Source of the DNA: AP-15 sp963812675
GTDB taxonomy: Bacteria; Pseudomonadota; Alphaproteobacteria; ATCC43930; CGMCC-115725
Direction of reading: 5' to 3'
NCBI GenBank assembly: GCA_963812675.1
Contig: CAWEWR010000026.1
Location: 68,356 to 132,355 of the forward strand
Length of the DNA: 64,000 nucleotides
The notes under the pieces were generated by a model, which saw nothing but the letters and a program-made list of their open reading frames with translations, ran no database searches and was not told the origin of the DNA. How positions within the stretch are numbered: the stretch's first letter is position 1; each line of letters opens with the position of its first letter. This document shows positions 43,237 to 52,351 of the stretch, piece after piece. The position numbers and the translations under genes are program-made.

Positions 43237-44028
43237 TCAGGGGACAATTCCGCGCACCGCCCACGCGGTCGCGGTCAGCGAGCGCGGACCGTCTGGCGCG
43301 CCGGAGAGAAAGGCGGCGCGGACGCGGTCCTCGATTAGTTGGCGCCGCTCGGGCGGCAGGGCTTCGACATAGGTACCCACCGGGCCTTGACCGCCGAGCA
43401 GCGGTTCCCAGTAATCGGCGAAATCGGCGTATTCCATGCGGATCGTGATCGAGCCGCGTTCGACCCCTGTGAGCCCGCAATCGCGCCACAGCACCGGCAG
43501 CCCGTCGGGCAAGCCGAGCGGGCCCGAGAAGAGCCGATCCCGCGCCGCCCCGGCGCCCGGGTCGAGCCCGGCCGCAGTGTCCCAGAAGAGGCGCTGGAAC
43601 ACGAGCCCGCCGCGAAAATCCCATACTGCCGCCGCGACGACGCCTCCCGGCGCCACTACCCGCCGCATTTCGCGCACGGCCTGCACCGCATCCGGGACGA
43701 AATTCAGCGCAAGCTGCGCCAGAGCTGCCCCGAAACTGCCGTCGGCGTAGGGTAGCCGGCAGGCATCGCCGACCGCAAAACCGATGCCAGCGGCGCCCGG
43801 GCGCGACCGCGCGAATGCGATATAAGGGGCGGCGATATCAATGGCGGCTACGCGATCCGGCGCTCCGCGTTCGGCCAAGGTGACGGCGAGGCTCCCTGTG
43901 CCGCACCCGATGTCGAGGATGCGGCCATAATCCGCGGGTCGCGCGAACTCCGCAAAAGGACCGGCGAGCAGCCGCGACCACCGCCCGAGAAACCGCTCGT
44001 AGGCGGCCCCGTCGCTCGCGCGGTACAT
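43237..44028 (-). CDS. Class I SAM-dependent methyltransferase
   Basis: 263 residues from the ATG at 44028 (a TTG seven codons earlier is possible). Motif I ILDIGCGTGSLAVTLAE, acidic AAIDIA, the VGDACRLPYADGSFG region and EMRRVVAPGGVVAAAVWDF are typical of the Methyltransf_11/25 group. The substrate is unknown. It is divergent from phosphonoacetate hydrolase across a palindromic repeat. Confidence 0.85.
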   Translation of the reverse strand: MYRASDGAAYERFLGRWSRLLAGPFAEFARPADYGRILDIGCGTGSLAVTLAERGAPDRVAAIDIAAPYIAFARSRPGAAGIGFAVGDACRLPYADGSFGAALAQLALNFVPDAVQAVREMRRVVAPGGVVAAAVWDFRGGLVFQRLFWDTAAGLDPGAGAARDRLFSGPLGLPDGLPVLWRDCGLTGVERGSITIRMEYADFADYWEPLLGGQGPVGTYVEALPPERRQLIEDRVRAAFLSGAPDGPRSLTATAWAVRGIVP

Positions 44029-44054
44029 CGAAGAGGGCGTGCCGGTCAACGGCC

Positions 44055-44165
44055 CCCCTCACCCCAACCCTCTCCCCGCAAGCGGGGCGAGGGAGTACGC
44101 TGATGACGCCCCTCGCCCCGCTTGCGGGGAGAGGGAGGGGCCCGCGCAGCGGGAAGGTGAGGGGG
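44055..44165. repeat. Dispersed repeat with a 26-bp perfect inverted repeat
   Basis: Two 26-bp arms (44068-44093 and 44110-44135) are exact reverse complements across a 16-bp spacer; each arm is itself a small hairpin (CTCCCCGC/GCGGGG). The outer ends CCCCTCACC and GGTGAGGGG match the boundaries of the other elements. It lies between divergent starts and so within both leaders. Confidence 0.85.
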
Positions 44166-44176
44166 TCAATCTGGCG

Positions 44177-45388
44177 ATGTCCGAGACAATCGAGCTGAAC
44201 GGGCGGCGGTATCGGAAGCCTCGGCGGCCGACGGTGGTCATCTGCGTCGATGGGTGCGACCCCGAATATCTCGAGCGCGGCATTGCGGACGGCATTTTTC
44301 CGACCATAGGTACTTTCCGCCGGGAGGGTTACCTCGGAGCCGCGGATGCCGTGGTGCCGACCTTCACCAACCCGAACAATGTCTCGATCGTGACCGGAGC
44401 GCCGCCTTCGGTGCACGGCATTGCCGGGAATTATTACCTCGATCGCGCGAGCGGACGCGAGGTCATGATGACCGACGAGGGCCTGATGCGGAGCGAGACG
44501 ATCCTCGCGCTGATGGCGCGGGCCGGCGTCAGGACGGCGGCGGTCACCGCCAAAGACAAATTGCGCAAACTGCTCGGGCGCAACCTCGACGGCATCTGCT
44601 TTTCGTCCGAATATGCCGATGCCGAGGTCGAAGCGCTCGTCGGTCGCGGCAGGCCCGACATGTATTCGGCCGATCTGTCGCTGTTCGTGCTCGATGCCGG
44701 GGTTGCGCTCCTCGAGCGGGGCATGGCTCGGCTGCTCTACCTGTCCCTCTCGGACTATGTGCAGCACGCGCACGCACCGGGAGCGCCGGAAGCGGATGCG
44801 TTCAACCGGGCAATCGACGATCGCGTGCGGCGCTTTGTCGAATTGGGCGCCCTCGTCGGTCTCGTCGCCGACCACGGCATGAACGACAAGGCTTTACCCA
44901 ACGGCGAGCCCAACGTGATTTTCCTCGAAGACGAGCTCAACCGCCGTTTCGGCGCCGGAGCGGTACGGGTGATCTGTCCGATTACCGACCCGTTCGTGCG
45001 CCATCACGGCGCGCTCGGGTCGTTTGTCCGCGTCTACGCGCGCGGCGCCGCGAACGTCCCGGCTCTTATGGCGGCGAGCGCGGAATTGCCGGGAGTGGCT
45101 CTGGTGCTCGACGCGGCAAAGGCCGCGGAACGGTTCGAATTGCCGCTCGACCGGGAGGGCGATTTCATTGTGCTCGGCGACGCCAAGACCGCGATCGGCG
45201 CCTCCAAGGGCGAGCACGATTTGTCGGGGCTCGCCGGCCATCGCTTGCGCTCGCATGGCGGGCTCGGCGAGCAGCTGGTGCCGTTTATTCTGTCGCGGCC
45301 GCTGACCGTCGAATACTGTCGCATCGCCGAGACCCGCAGGTTGCGCAACTATGACATCTTCGATTTTGCGTTGAACGGCGTCGAGTAA
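44177..45388 (+). CDS. phnA: Phosphonoacetate hydrolase
   Basis: 403 residues. An alkaline-phosphatase-superfamily enzyme that splits the C-P bond of phosphonoacetate to acetate and phosphate using two zinc ions. Metal/nucleophile regions: VVICVDGCDPEYLERG (Asp), PTFTNPNNVSIVTGAPPSVHG (Thr nucleophile; TNPNNVSIVTG), LSDYVQHAHAP, VADHGMNDK and RSHGGLGEQLVPFI. Best fit is PhnA of the rhizobial type. The companion genes phnW/phnY (2-aminoethylphosphonate degradation) are not adjacent, although a class III aminotransferase of a different group is 2 kb away. Confidence 0.88.
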   Translation: MSETIELNGRRYRKPRRPTVVICVDGCDPEYLERGIADGIFPTIGTFRREGYLGAADAVVPTFTNPNNVSIVTGAPPSVHGIAGNYYLDRASGREVMMTDEGLMRSETILALMARAGVRTAAVTAKDKLRKLLGRNLDGICFSSEYADAEVEALVGRGRPDMYSADLSLFVLDAGVALLERGMARLLYLSLSDYVQHAHAPGAPEADAFNRAIDDRVRRFVELGALVGLVADHGMNDKALPNGEPNVIFLEDELNRRFGAGAVRVICPITDPFVRHHGALGSFVRVYARGAANVPALMAASAELPGVALVLDAAKAAERFELPLDREGDFIVLGDAKTAIGASKGEHDLSGLAGHRLRSHGGLGEQLVPFILSRPLTVEYCRIAETRRLRNYDIFDFALNGVE

Positions 45389-45390
45389 AG

Positions 45391-46005
45391 CTACATCGGC
45401 GGCTTGACGCCATCCTTCTCGGCCGTCACCCGGGCCGCGGTCAAAGAGCCGTCGGGCTGCTTCTGAGCCACAATGAAAACTGCCGCGCCGGGTTTCAAGA
45501 GGCTCATGTCCCCCGAGCCATAACCGAGAATCGGCGTATCGGGTCCGACGACGAGTTCCGACTCGCCACCCTTGTAGGTGACCTTGAGGGTTTGGCCTTG
45601 CGGGGCGCCGGTGACGCCGGACACGGTGGCGTTGGTCATCAGGCTCTCCGGGGCGAGATCCCAGGCGTATTGTCCCTCGCCGAGGCCGCGCATCGCCTCG
45701 GGGAAGATGCGCAGCTCGACCGAGTGATTCTTGCCGTCGGTCCCTTTCATCGAAGTCGAGGCGACAAAGTCGCCGGCCTTGATGTCGCCGAGGCTTTTCT
45801 TGACGAGGTACGTGACGGTGACGTTCGGCGCGAGGGTGACCGTCACTTGCTGACCCTCGCGCGACTTGACCGTCAGGGCCTGGCCGTCGAGCTTCTCGAC
45901 GGTGCCGCGGATGCGCGCGGGCGGGTTCGCCGGCGGGTTCTGGGCGATGGCCGGCAGCGCCAGCGCGGCGACAAAGAGGGCGGCGAAAAACGATTGCGAG
46001 CGCAT
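45391..46005 (-). CDS. Exported DUF5666-like protein
   Basis: 204 residues with a Sec signal (MRSQSFFAALFVAALALPAIA). The mature part is beta-rich: ARIRGTVEKLDGQALTVKSR, TVTLAPNVTVTYL, LGDIKAGDFVASTSM. This is the OB-like fold pattern of DUF5666 and similar periplasmic proteins of unknown function. Its 3' end is 2 bp from the convergent phnA stop. Confidence 0.65.
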   Translation of the reverse strand: MRSQSFFAALFVAALALPAIAQNPPANPPARIRGTVEKLDGQALTVKSREGQQVTVTLAPNVTVTYLVKKSLGDIKAGDFVASTSMKGTDGKNHSVELRIFPEAMRGLGEGQYAWDLAPESLMTNATVSGVTGAPQGQTLKVTYKGGESELVVGPDTPILGYGSGDMSLLKPGAAVFIVAQKQPDGSLTAARVTAEKDGVKPPM

Positions 46006-46105
46006 GTCAAACTCCTCCCTGCAACTTCATTAGTGGACGCGGTCCCAACATGCCGTCGGATCGCGCGGCCCGCATCTCACATTTCGGTGACCTGTCGGCT
46101 GGCGG

Positions 46106-46624
46106 TCACTGCACGATTTCATCGGGGTAGACGCCCCAGAGGTCGCCGCGCTGAACCCAACCGGCATGATCGGCGGCGTCGATGCGGCACCAGTCGGCGC
46201 GGCATTCGAGCAGCTTTGCGATGACCCCGGGCTGCGCTCGGGCCACCGCCGGGGACGCCGGATCGGGCTGGCGATGCAAGGTGCGGATGCCGCCCTTGAC
46301 GACGACGGCCCGCTTGCCGGTCAGCATTCTCTCGTGCACCCAGCCTTCGGTGCCCTGCCAATCGCGGATCATCCTCCAGTTCTCGAATTCCTTGACGATC
46401 TCGACCGGCATCTCCTTGCGGGTCAGCACCCACTCGATCGGGTAGTTCTCGCCGGGCCCGACCCGCAGATTTACCTGGTCCGAGCGCAGGCTGACAAAAC
46501 GCGGCAACTTCTGCCCGGCCTCGCTCTCTGCCGCCGCAGCGGGCGGCGCCGCGACGACGACTGCCGCCGCCAGCACCCCCAGCAGACAGGCCGCGAGCCG
46601 GCGCCGCGCCTGCTGTCTGGACAT
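46106..46624 (-). CDS. Exported SH3-like domain protein
   Basis: 172 residues. After a basic and hydrophobic signal (ARRRLAACLLGVLAAAVVVA) come two bacterial SH3-like modules: VNLRVGPGENYPIEWVL with WQGTEGWVHERML, and IRTLHRQPDPASPAV with CRADWCRIDAADHAGWVQR. Such proteins often bind peptidoglycan or accessory enzymes. It is divergent from the hydroxyacid dehydrogenase with ~53 bp between starts, a pairing common in alphaproteobacteria. Confidence 0.82.
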   Translation of the reverse strand: MSRQQARRRLAACLLGVLAAAVVVAAPPAAAAESEAGQKLPRFVSLRSDQVNLRVGPGENYPIEWVLTRKEMPVEIVKEFENWRMIRDWQGTEGWVHERMLTGKRAVVVKGGIRTLHRQPDPASPAVARAQPGVIAKLLECRADWCRIDAADHAGWVQRGDLWGVYPDEIVQ

Positions 46625-46677
46625 CCCACCCCCGCAGTTGCTAATGGCGGACCCCGCCCTCTGCGGATCTTGTCGCC

Positions 46678-47664
46678 ATGCGCTCGAAACGGCCATTCGT
46701 GATCGTCACCCGCAAGCTCCCGGACCCGATCGAGACCCGGATGATGGAGCTGTTCGCCTGCCGGCTCAACCTGGACGACACACCCCTTTCAAAGCCTGAC
46801 CTGATCGCGGCGGTAGAGACGGCCGATGTCCTGGTGCCGACCGTCACCGACCGAATCGATGCCGAGGTGCTGGAGGCGGCGGGTCCTGCCTTGAAGCTGA
46901 TCGCCTCGTTCGGGACCGGGGTCGACCATGTCGACCTCGCCGCGGCGCAACGGCGCGGCATCATCGTGACCAACACGCCCGGCGTCCTGACCGAGGACAC
47001 AGCGGACATGACAATGGCGCTGATCCTCGCGGTGTCGCGCCGGCTCGCCGAAGGCGAAAGGCTGATCCGCAGCGGCGGCTGGACCGGCTGGGGCCCGACC
47101 TCGATGCTCGGCCATCGCATCTGGGGCAAGCGGCTCGGGATCGTCGGCATGGGCCGGATCGGCATGGCGCTCGCACGCCGCGCCAAGGGTTTCGGCCTAT
47201 CGGTTCATTACCACAACCGGCGGCCGGTCCCGGAGGACGTCGAGAACGCGCTCGAGGCGACGCATTGGGAAAGCCTCGACCAGATGCTCGCGCATATGGA
47301 CATCGTCTCGGTCAATTGCCCGCACACGCCGGCCACCTACCACCTGCTCTCGGCGCGCCGGCTGCGCTTGCTGCAGCCGCAGGCGATCCTCGTCAACACG
47401 GCGCGCGGCGAGATCGTCGACGAGGAAGAGCTACTCCGTCTGCTCGAGCTCCGCGCAATCGCCGGCGCAGGTCTCGACGTGTTCGAGCACGAGCCGGCGA
47501 TCGACCCGCGACTGCGCGCCCTCGACAATGTCGTGCTATTGCCGCATATGGGCTCGGCGACGATCGAAGGCCGGCTCGCAATGGGCGAAAAGGTCATCAT
47601 CAACATCAAGACCTTCGCCGACGGCCACCGCCCGCCCGACCGCGTCCTCGGCTCGATGCTGTAG
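46678..47664 (+). CDS. D-2-hydroxyacid dehydrogenase (glyoxylate/hydroxypyruvate reductase type)
   Basis: 328 residues. NAD(P)-binding motif GIVGMGRIGMALARRAKGFG, catalytic Arg in VNTARGEIVDEEEL, Glu in LDVFEHEPAI and His in LLPHMGSAT. It reduces glyoxylate or hydroxypyruvate, or oxidises D-glycerate. The ATG at 46678 begins the conserved KRPFVIVTRKLPDPIE. It is convergent with the aminotransferase gene. Confidence 0.9.
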   Translation: MRSKRPFVIVTRKLPDPIETRMMELFACRLNLDDTPLSKPDLIAAVETADVLVPTVTDRIDAEVLEAAGPALKLIASFGTGVDHVDLAAAQRRGIIVTNTPGVLTEDTADMTMALILAVSRRLAEGERLIRSGGWTGWGPTSMLGHRIWGKRLGIVGMGRIGMALARRAKGFGLSVHYHNRRPVPEDVENALEATHWESLDQMLAHMDIVSVNCPHTPATYHLLSARRLRLLQPQAILVNTARGEIVDEEELLRLLELRAIAGAGLDVFEHEPAIDPRLRALDNVVLLPHMGSATIEGRLAMGEKVIINIKTFADGHRPPDRVLGSML

Positions 47665-47706
47665 TCCCGCCGCCAGCGAAGCGCCGCCGAAAGGGGTTGG
47701 CGGCGA

Positions 47707-49116
47707 CTACGCCGCGAGCTGCCGCAATTCCGGCATGGCCCGTTCCACACCGCGCGTAAAACGCTCGACGACCTCGTCGATCTCACGGCGCGTGATGCAC
47801 AGCGGCGGCGAGAACGAGGTGATCTCGCCATAGGGGAGGGCGCGAACCAGAACGCCCTCTTCGAGCACCTTGCGGGAGATGATGCGGTGAGGTTGGGTTT
47901 CCGCGTCGAAAAACCGGCGCGCCTCTTTGTCGGCGACGAACTCGACGGCGACCATGAGGCCGGCCCCGCGCACATCGCCGACAAAGGGGTTGTCGGCGAG
48001 CCGCTCGCGCAATTGGTCACGCAGGTACGTGCCCATCGCTGCGGAATTCTCGATGAGGCCCTCGCGCTCCATGATGTCGAGGTTGGCTAATGCGACGGCC
48101 CCGCCGACCGGGTGCCCCGAATAGGTGAAGCCGTGCATCAACGGTCCCATCTCTGGTGAGGCGTCGCGCAATACCTCCCAGATCTTCTCGGAGATCACCG
48201 ATGCCGAGAGCGGGAAGTAGGCGCTGGTGATGCCCTTGGCGAGCGTGACGATGTCGGGCTTCAGATCAAACAGCCCCGTCGCGAACCACGAGCCGGTGCG
48301 GCCGAAACCAGTGATCACCTCATCGGCGATGAAGAGGATGTCATGCTCGGCGAGAAGCTCCTGAACCCGGTCGAAATAGCCTTTGGGCGGCAGGAAGACG
48401 CCGCCAGTGCCCATGATCGGCTCGGCAATGAAAGCGGCGATCGTTTCCGCCCCCTCGCGCGCAATCAAACCCTCGAGGTCGTGCACCATGCGGGCGGTGA
48501 ACGCCTCCTCGTCTTCGCCGGTCTCGGCGAAACGGTAGAAATGGGGACAGGAGGTGTGGAGGACCCCCTCGATCGGCAGATCGAAGGCCTTGTGGAAGGC
48601 CGCGATGCCGGTCAGGCTTCCGGCGGCATAGGTCAGGCCATGATAGCTGCCCAGCCGCGATATCACCTTCTTCTTCTGCGGCCGGCCGAGCAGATTGTTG
48701 TAATAGCGCACCAGCTTGAAGTTGGTGTCGTTGGCGTCGGAGCCCGAAGTGCCGAAGAAGATCTTCGAGAGATGCCCGGCGCCCGCTTTCTCGCGGAACA
48801 GACTCAACACCCGGTCGGCGAGCCGGATAATCGGCTCGTTCGAGTGCGAACCGAAGGTATGGTAATAGCCAAGGTCGCGCATCGCCTGCGCCGCGGCTTC
48901 GCCGAGCTCGGCGCGGCCGAAGCCGATGTTGACGCACCACAATCCGGCGCCGCAATCAATCAATTCCCGGCCGTGCCGGTCCTTCACCCTGACCCCGGAA
49001 CCCCCTGCAATTATCGTCGGGCCGTTCTTGAGGTGATCGGCGATCGAGGTCGCCGGATGGATCAGGCTCTGCCGATCCATTTCCTCGAGCGAATAATTCT
49101 GTGCGGCGTTCAACAT
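47707..49116 (-). CDS. Class III omega-aminotransferase
   Basis: 469 residues. A PLP enzyme: GTSGSDANDTNFKLVRYYNN, SRLGSYHGLTYAAGSLTG, EPIMGTGGVFLPP, ADEVITGFGRTG and PLP-lysine LAKGITSAYFPLSA. It fits the putrescine/taurine/beta-alanine:pyruvate group, moving the terminal amino group of omega-amino acids or amines to pyruvate. Substrate unknown. It lies 12 bp downstream of hisI on the same strand. Confidence 0.9.
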   Translation of the reverse strand: MLNAAQNYSLEEMDRQSLIHPATSIADHLKNGPTIIAGGSGVRVKDRHGRELIDCGAGLWCVNIGFGRAELGEAAAQAMRDLGYYHTFGSHSNEPIIRLADRVLSLFREKAGAGHLSKIFFGTSGSDANDTNFKLVRYYNNLLGRPQKKKVISRLGSYHGLTYAAGSLTGIAAFHKAFDLPIEGVLHTSCPHFYRFAETGEDEEAFTARMVHDLEGLIAREGAETIAAFIAEPIMGTGGVFLPPKGYFDRVQELLAEHDILFIADEVITGFGRTGSWFATGLFDLKPDIVTLAKGITSAYFPLSASVISEKIWEVLRDASPEMGPLMHGFTYSGHPVGGAVALANLDIMEREGLIENSAAMGTYLRDQLRERLADNPFVGDVRGAGLMVAVEFVADKEARRFFDAETQPHRIISRKVLEEGVLVRALPYGEITSFSPPLCITRREIDEVVERFTRGVERAMPELRQLAA

Positions 49117-49128
49117 AATTCTCTCCTA

Positions 49129-49539
49129 TCAAAGCCCTTTTGGCTCCCCGGGGTAAAGAATTTCCGGCGGGACTTCCGGCTCGGCAATGACGACCCAGGC
49201 GCCATCCCGCCAGGCGCGGAAAAAGCAGCTGCGCCGCCCGGTGTGGCATGCGACGCCCTGCTGATCGACCAGCAGCAGCACCGCATCGCCGTCGCAATCG
49301 AGGCGGAGCTCGCGCAGCAGCTGAACCTGCCCCGAGGTCTCACCTTTTCGCCAGAGCTTCGCGCGCGCCCGCGACCAATAGCAGGCGCGGCCCTCGTCGA
49401 GGCTCGCCCGCACCGCCTCGCGGTTCATCCATGCCAGCATCAGGATTTCCCCGGTATCGTATTGCTGGGCAATCGCCGGCACGAGACCGTCGGGGCCAAA
49501 TCTGATCGCGGTCAGCGCATTTTCGATCTGATCCTGCAC
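49129..49539 (-). CDS. hisI: Phosphoribosyl-AMP cyclohydrolase
   Basis: 136 residues, HisI domain alone (no HisE fusion). It opens the purine ring of phosphoribosyl-AMP in histidine synthesis. Motifs: PAIAQQYDTGEILMLAWMN, CYWSRARAKLWRKGETSG and the metal-binding LRLDCDGDAVLLLVDQ with CHTGRRSCFFR. Unlike many relatives it is not in a his cluster. It is divergent from livG across 91 bp. Confidence 0.95.
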   Translation of the reverse strand: MQDQIENALTAIRFGPDGLVPAIAQQYDTGEILMLAWMNREAVRASLDEGRACYWSRARAKLWRKGETSGQVQLLRELRLDCDGDAVLLLVDQQGVACHTGRRSCFFRAWRDGAWVVIAEPEVPPEILYPGEPKGL

Positions 49540-49630
49540 CTGCCCCGTCCTTCTGCCGGTTGCTCCTGTCGCATCACCGCATTAGGGTAGCGGTGCAACG
49601 AAAACAATACCGGCTCCAAAGGCTTCGCGC

Positions 49631-50383
49631 TTGAACGATCTGATCCTCGAGACCCGGGGGTTGACGAAGGAGTTCCGCGGCTTCACCGCGGTGCAGGCGG
49701 TGGATCTCAAAATCCGCCGCGGCACGATCCACGCGCTGATCGGCCCAAACGGGGCCGGCAAGACGACCGTATTCAACCTCTTGACAAAATTTCTCGAGCC
49801 GACCGCCGGGCGGATCATCTATGATGGTCATGACATCACCACCGGGCGCCCGGCCGACATCGCACGGCGGGGCATCGTCCGCTCGTTCCAGATTTCCGCG
49901 GTGTTCCCGCATTTGACGGTGCGCGACAACGTCCGCGTGGGTTTGCAGCAAAAGCTCGGTAACTCGTTTCACTTCTGGCGCTCGGAGCGCATCCTGGACG
50001 GCCTCAATTCGCGCGCCGATGCGCTGCTCGAAGCGGTGGGCCTCCCCGGATTTGCGGATTTGCTTGCGGTCGAATTGCCCTATGGGCGCAAGCGGGCGCT
50101 CGAAATTGCGACGACATTGGCGCTCGATCCGGTGATGCTGCTGCTCGATGAGCCGATGGCCGGTCTCGGCCAGGAGGATATCGGACTGATCTCGGCGCTG
50201 ATCCGCAAGTTAGCGGCCGACCGCACGGTCCTGATGGTCGAGCATAATTTGTCGGTGGTGGCCGATCTCTCCGACATCATCACGGTGCTGACCCGTGGTC
50301 GTATCCTCGCCGAGGGCGATTACGAGGCTGTCTCGCAGAACCCCGAGGTCATGGAAGCGTATCTGGGTACCGGCCATGCCTGA
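49631..50383 (+). CDS. livG: Branched-chain amino acid-type ABC transporter ATPase (LivG)
   Basis: 250 residues, TTG start. Walker A GPNGAGKTTVFNL, a Q-loop in VRSFQISAVFPHLTVRDNVRVG, the signature replaced by LPYGRKRALEIATTLALDP and Walker B MLLLDEPMAGL, then the H-loop MVEHN. HAAT-family ATPase. It overlaps livF by 8 bp. Substrate class could be amino acids, urea or another small organic. Confidence 0.92.
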   Translation: MNDLILETRGLTKEFRGFTAVQAVDLKIRRGTIHALIGPNGAGKTTVFNLLTKFLEPTAGRIIYDGHDITTGRPADIARRGIVRSFQISAVFPHLTVRDNVRVGLQQKLGNSFHFWRSERILDGLNSRADALLEAVGLPGFADLLAVELPYGRKRALEIATTLALDPVMLLLDEPMAGLGQEDIGLISALIRKLAADRTVLMVEHNLSVVADLSDIITVLTRGRILAEGDYEAVSQNPEVMEAYLGTGHA

Positions 50384-51095
50384 TTCGGGCACGGCGCCGC
50401 AGCTGCTCGGTGTCGAGGAGCTGCACGCCTGGTATGGCGAATCCCACATCCTGCACGGAATGAGCTTTGCCGTCGGCCAGGGCGAAGTCGTCACCTTGCT
50501 GGGCCGCAACGGCGCCGGCAAGACGACGACCCTGCGGGCGATCATGGGGATCGTCCTGCAGCGGCAGGGCTCGGTTGTCTTTCGCGATAGCGAGCTCGTC
50601 GGCCTCGCCTCCAACCGCATCGCCCGCCTCGGCATCGCGTATTGCCCGGAAGAGCGCGGCATCTTCGCCAGCCTCGACGTCGAGGAAAACCTGCTGCTCC
50701 CGCCGGCGATAATGCCGGGCGGCATGACGGTCGATGAGATCTATACGATCTTCCCGAATTTGAGAGAGCGCCGCCGCAGCCAAGGGACCAAGCTTTCCGG
50801 CGGCGAGCAGCAGATGCTGGCGATCGGCCGAATGTTGCGCACCGGCGCGACATTGCTGTTGCTGGACGAGCCGACCGAGGGTCTGGCGCCGGTAATCGTC
50901 CAGCAGATCGGCGGGCTGATCCGCCAGCTGAAGCAGAAGGGCTTCACGATCCTCCTGGTCGAGCAGAATTTCCACTTCGCCGCGACCCTCGCCGACCGCC
51001 ATTACGTCGTCGAGCACGGGCGGGTCATCGACATGATCTCCAACGAGGATGTTGCGCGGAACACCAACAAGCTGCACGACTACCTCGGGGTGTAA
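50376..51095 (+). CDS. livF: Branched-chain amino acid-type ABC transporter ATPase (LivF)
   Basis: 239 residues. Walker A GRNGAGKTTTLRAIMG, signature KLSGGEQQMLAIGRML, Walker B LLLLDEPTEGLAPVIV and LLVEQNF. The ATG at 50376 overlaps the livG stop, indicating coupling. Followed 50 bp later by the binding-protein gene. LivG and LivF form the ATPase pair of a HAAT transporter. Confidence 0.92.
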   Translation: MPDSGTAPQLLGVEELHAWYGESHILHGMSFAVGQGEVVTLLGRNGAGKTTTLRAIMGIVLQRQGSVVFRDSELVGLASNRIARLGIAYCPEERGIFASLDVEENLLLPPAIMPGGMTVDEIYTIFPNLRERRRSQGTKLSGGEQQMLAIGRMLRTGATLLLLDEPTEGLAPVIVQQIGGLIRQLKQKGFTILLVEQNFHFAATLADRHYVVEHGRVIDMISNEDVARNTNKLHDYLGV

Positions 51096-51145
51096 ATATG
51101 ACGATGAAACCCGCAAGTACTGCTAATGCTTCGAAAGGAGCGCAT

Positions 51146-52351
51146 ATGAAAATCGTCTTTGCTGCAGCTTTGGTTACGTTTATTACGCTCAGCGCCACGG
51201 CGTCCGCCGAGATCTCGGGCGACGGCGTCAAGATCGGCGTTCTCAATGACATGTCCGGGCTGTATGCCGACATTGGCGGAGCGGGGTCGGTCGAGGCGGC
51301 GCGCATGGCGATCGCCGATTTTGGCGGCAGCGTCAACGGCAAGAAGATCGAGCTGATCAGCGCCGACCACCAGAACAAGCCGGATGTCGGTTCGGCGATC
51401 GCCACCCAATGGTTCGGCAATGACGGCGTCGACGCGATTGTCGACGTGCCGACTTCGAGCGTAGCGCTCGCCGTCCAGGAGGTCGCCCGCAACAAGAAAA
51501 AGGTTTTCCTGATATCGGGCGCCGCGGCCTCCGACCTGACGGGCAAGGCCTGCTCGCCGACCTCGGTGCATTGGACCTACGACACGGTGGCACTGGCGAA
51601 CGGCACCGGCGCCGCGGTCGTCAAGGCCGGCGGCGACACCTGGTTCTTCATCACCGCAGATTACGCCTTTGGCCATGCCCTCGAGCGGGATACGTCAAGA
51701 GTCGTCGAAGAAAACGGCGGTAAGGTATTGGGCTCGGTTCGGGCGCCACTGAATACCGCGGATTTCTCTTCCTTCTTGCTGCAGGCGCAAAACTCCAAGG
51801 CAAAGATCATTGGCCTCGCCAATGCCGGTGGCGACACGATCAATTCGATCAAGCAGGCCGGCGAGTTCGGCATTGTGGAGGGCGGCCAAAAGCTCGCCGG
51901 GCTCCTCGTCTTTATTTCCGATATCCACAGCCTCGGCTTGCAGGCAGCGCACGGGCTGCAGCTGACCTCGGCCTTCTATTGGGACCAGAACGACCAGACC
52001 CGCTCGTGGTCTAAGCGCTTTATGGACAAGATGAAGCGCGAGCCAACAATGGTCCAAGCCGGGGTGTACGGCGCAATCATGCATTATCTGGCAGCAATCA
52101 AGGCGACCGGCAGCGACGACGGCCCAACCGTCGTCAAACAGATGAAGGCGACCCCGGTCAACGACTTCATGACCAAGAACGGCAAGATCCGCGAGGACGG
52201 CACGCTCGTCCGCGACATGTACCTCTTCGAGGTCAAGAAACCTTCAGAGTCAAAAGGACCCTGGGACTACTACAAGCAGATCGCAGTGATCCCCGGCGAG
52301 GAAGCCTTCAAGCTGCCTGGCCCCAACCAATGCCCGCTGGTCAAGGGCTGA
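51146..52351 (+). CDS. Periplasmic substrate-binding protein, Leu/Ile/Val-type (LivJ/K-like)
   Basis: 401 residues with signal peptide (MKIVFAAALVTFITLSATASA). Type I periplasmic binding fold: DGVKIGVLNDMSGLYADIGG, ISADHQNKPDVGSAIATQWF, FFITADYAFGHALERDTS. The ATG at 51146 is set by AAAGGAG; an ATG at 51098 would give a 16-residue pre-sequence. The permease genes livH and livM are missing from this locus; the next DNA is a broken sulfatase on the other strand, whose truncated end overlaps the last 11 bp of this gene. Ligand unknown. Confidence 0.9.
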   Translation: MKIVFAAALVTFITLSATASAEISGDGVKIGVLNDMSGLYADIGGAGSVEAARMAIADFGGSVNGKKIELISADHQNKPDVGSAIATQWFGNDGVDAIVDVPTSSVALAVQEVARNKKKVFLISGAAASDLTGKACSPTSVHWTYDTVALANGTGAAVVKAGGDTWFFITADYAFGHALERDTSRVVEENGGKVLGSVRAPLNTADFSSFLLQAQNSKAKIIGLANAGGDTINSIKQAGEFGIVEGGQKLAGLLVFISDIHSLGLQAAHGLQLTSAFYWDQNDQTRSWSKRFMDKMKREPTMVQAGVYGAIMHYLAAIKATGSDDGPTVVKQMKATPVNDFMTKNGKIREDGTLVRDMYLFEVKKPSESKGPWDYYKQIAVIPGEEAFKLPGPNQCPLVKG

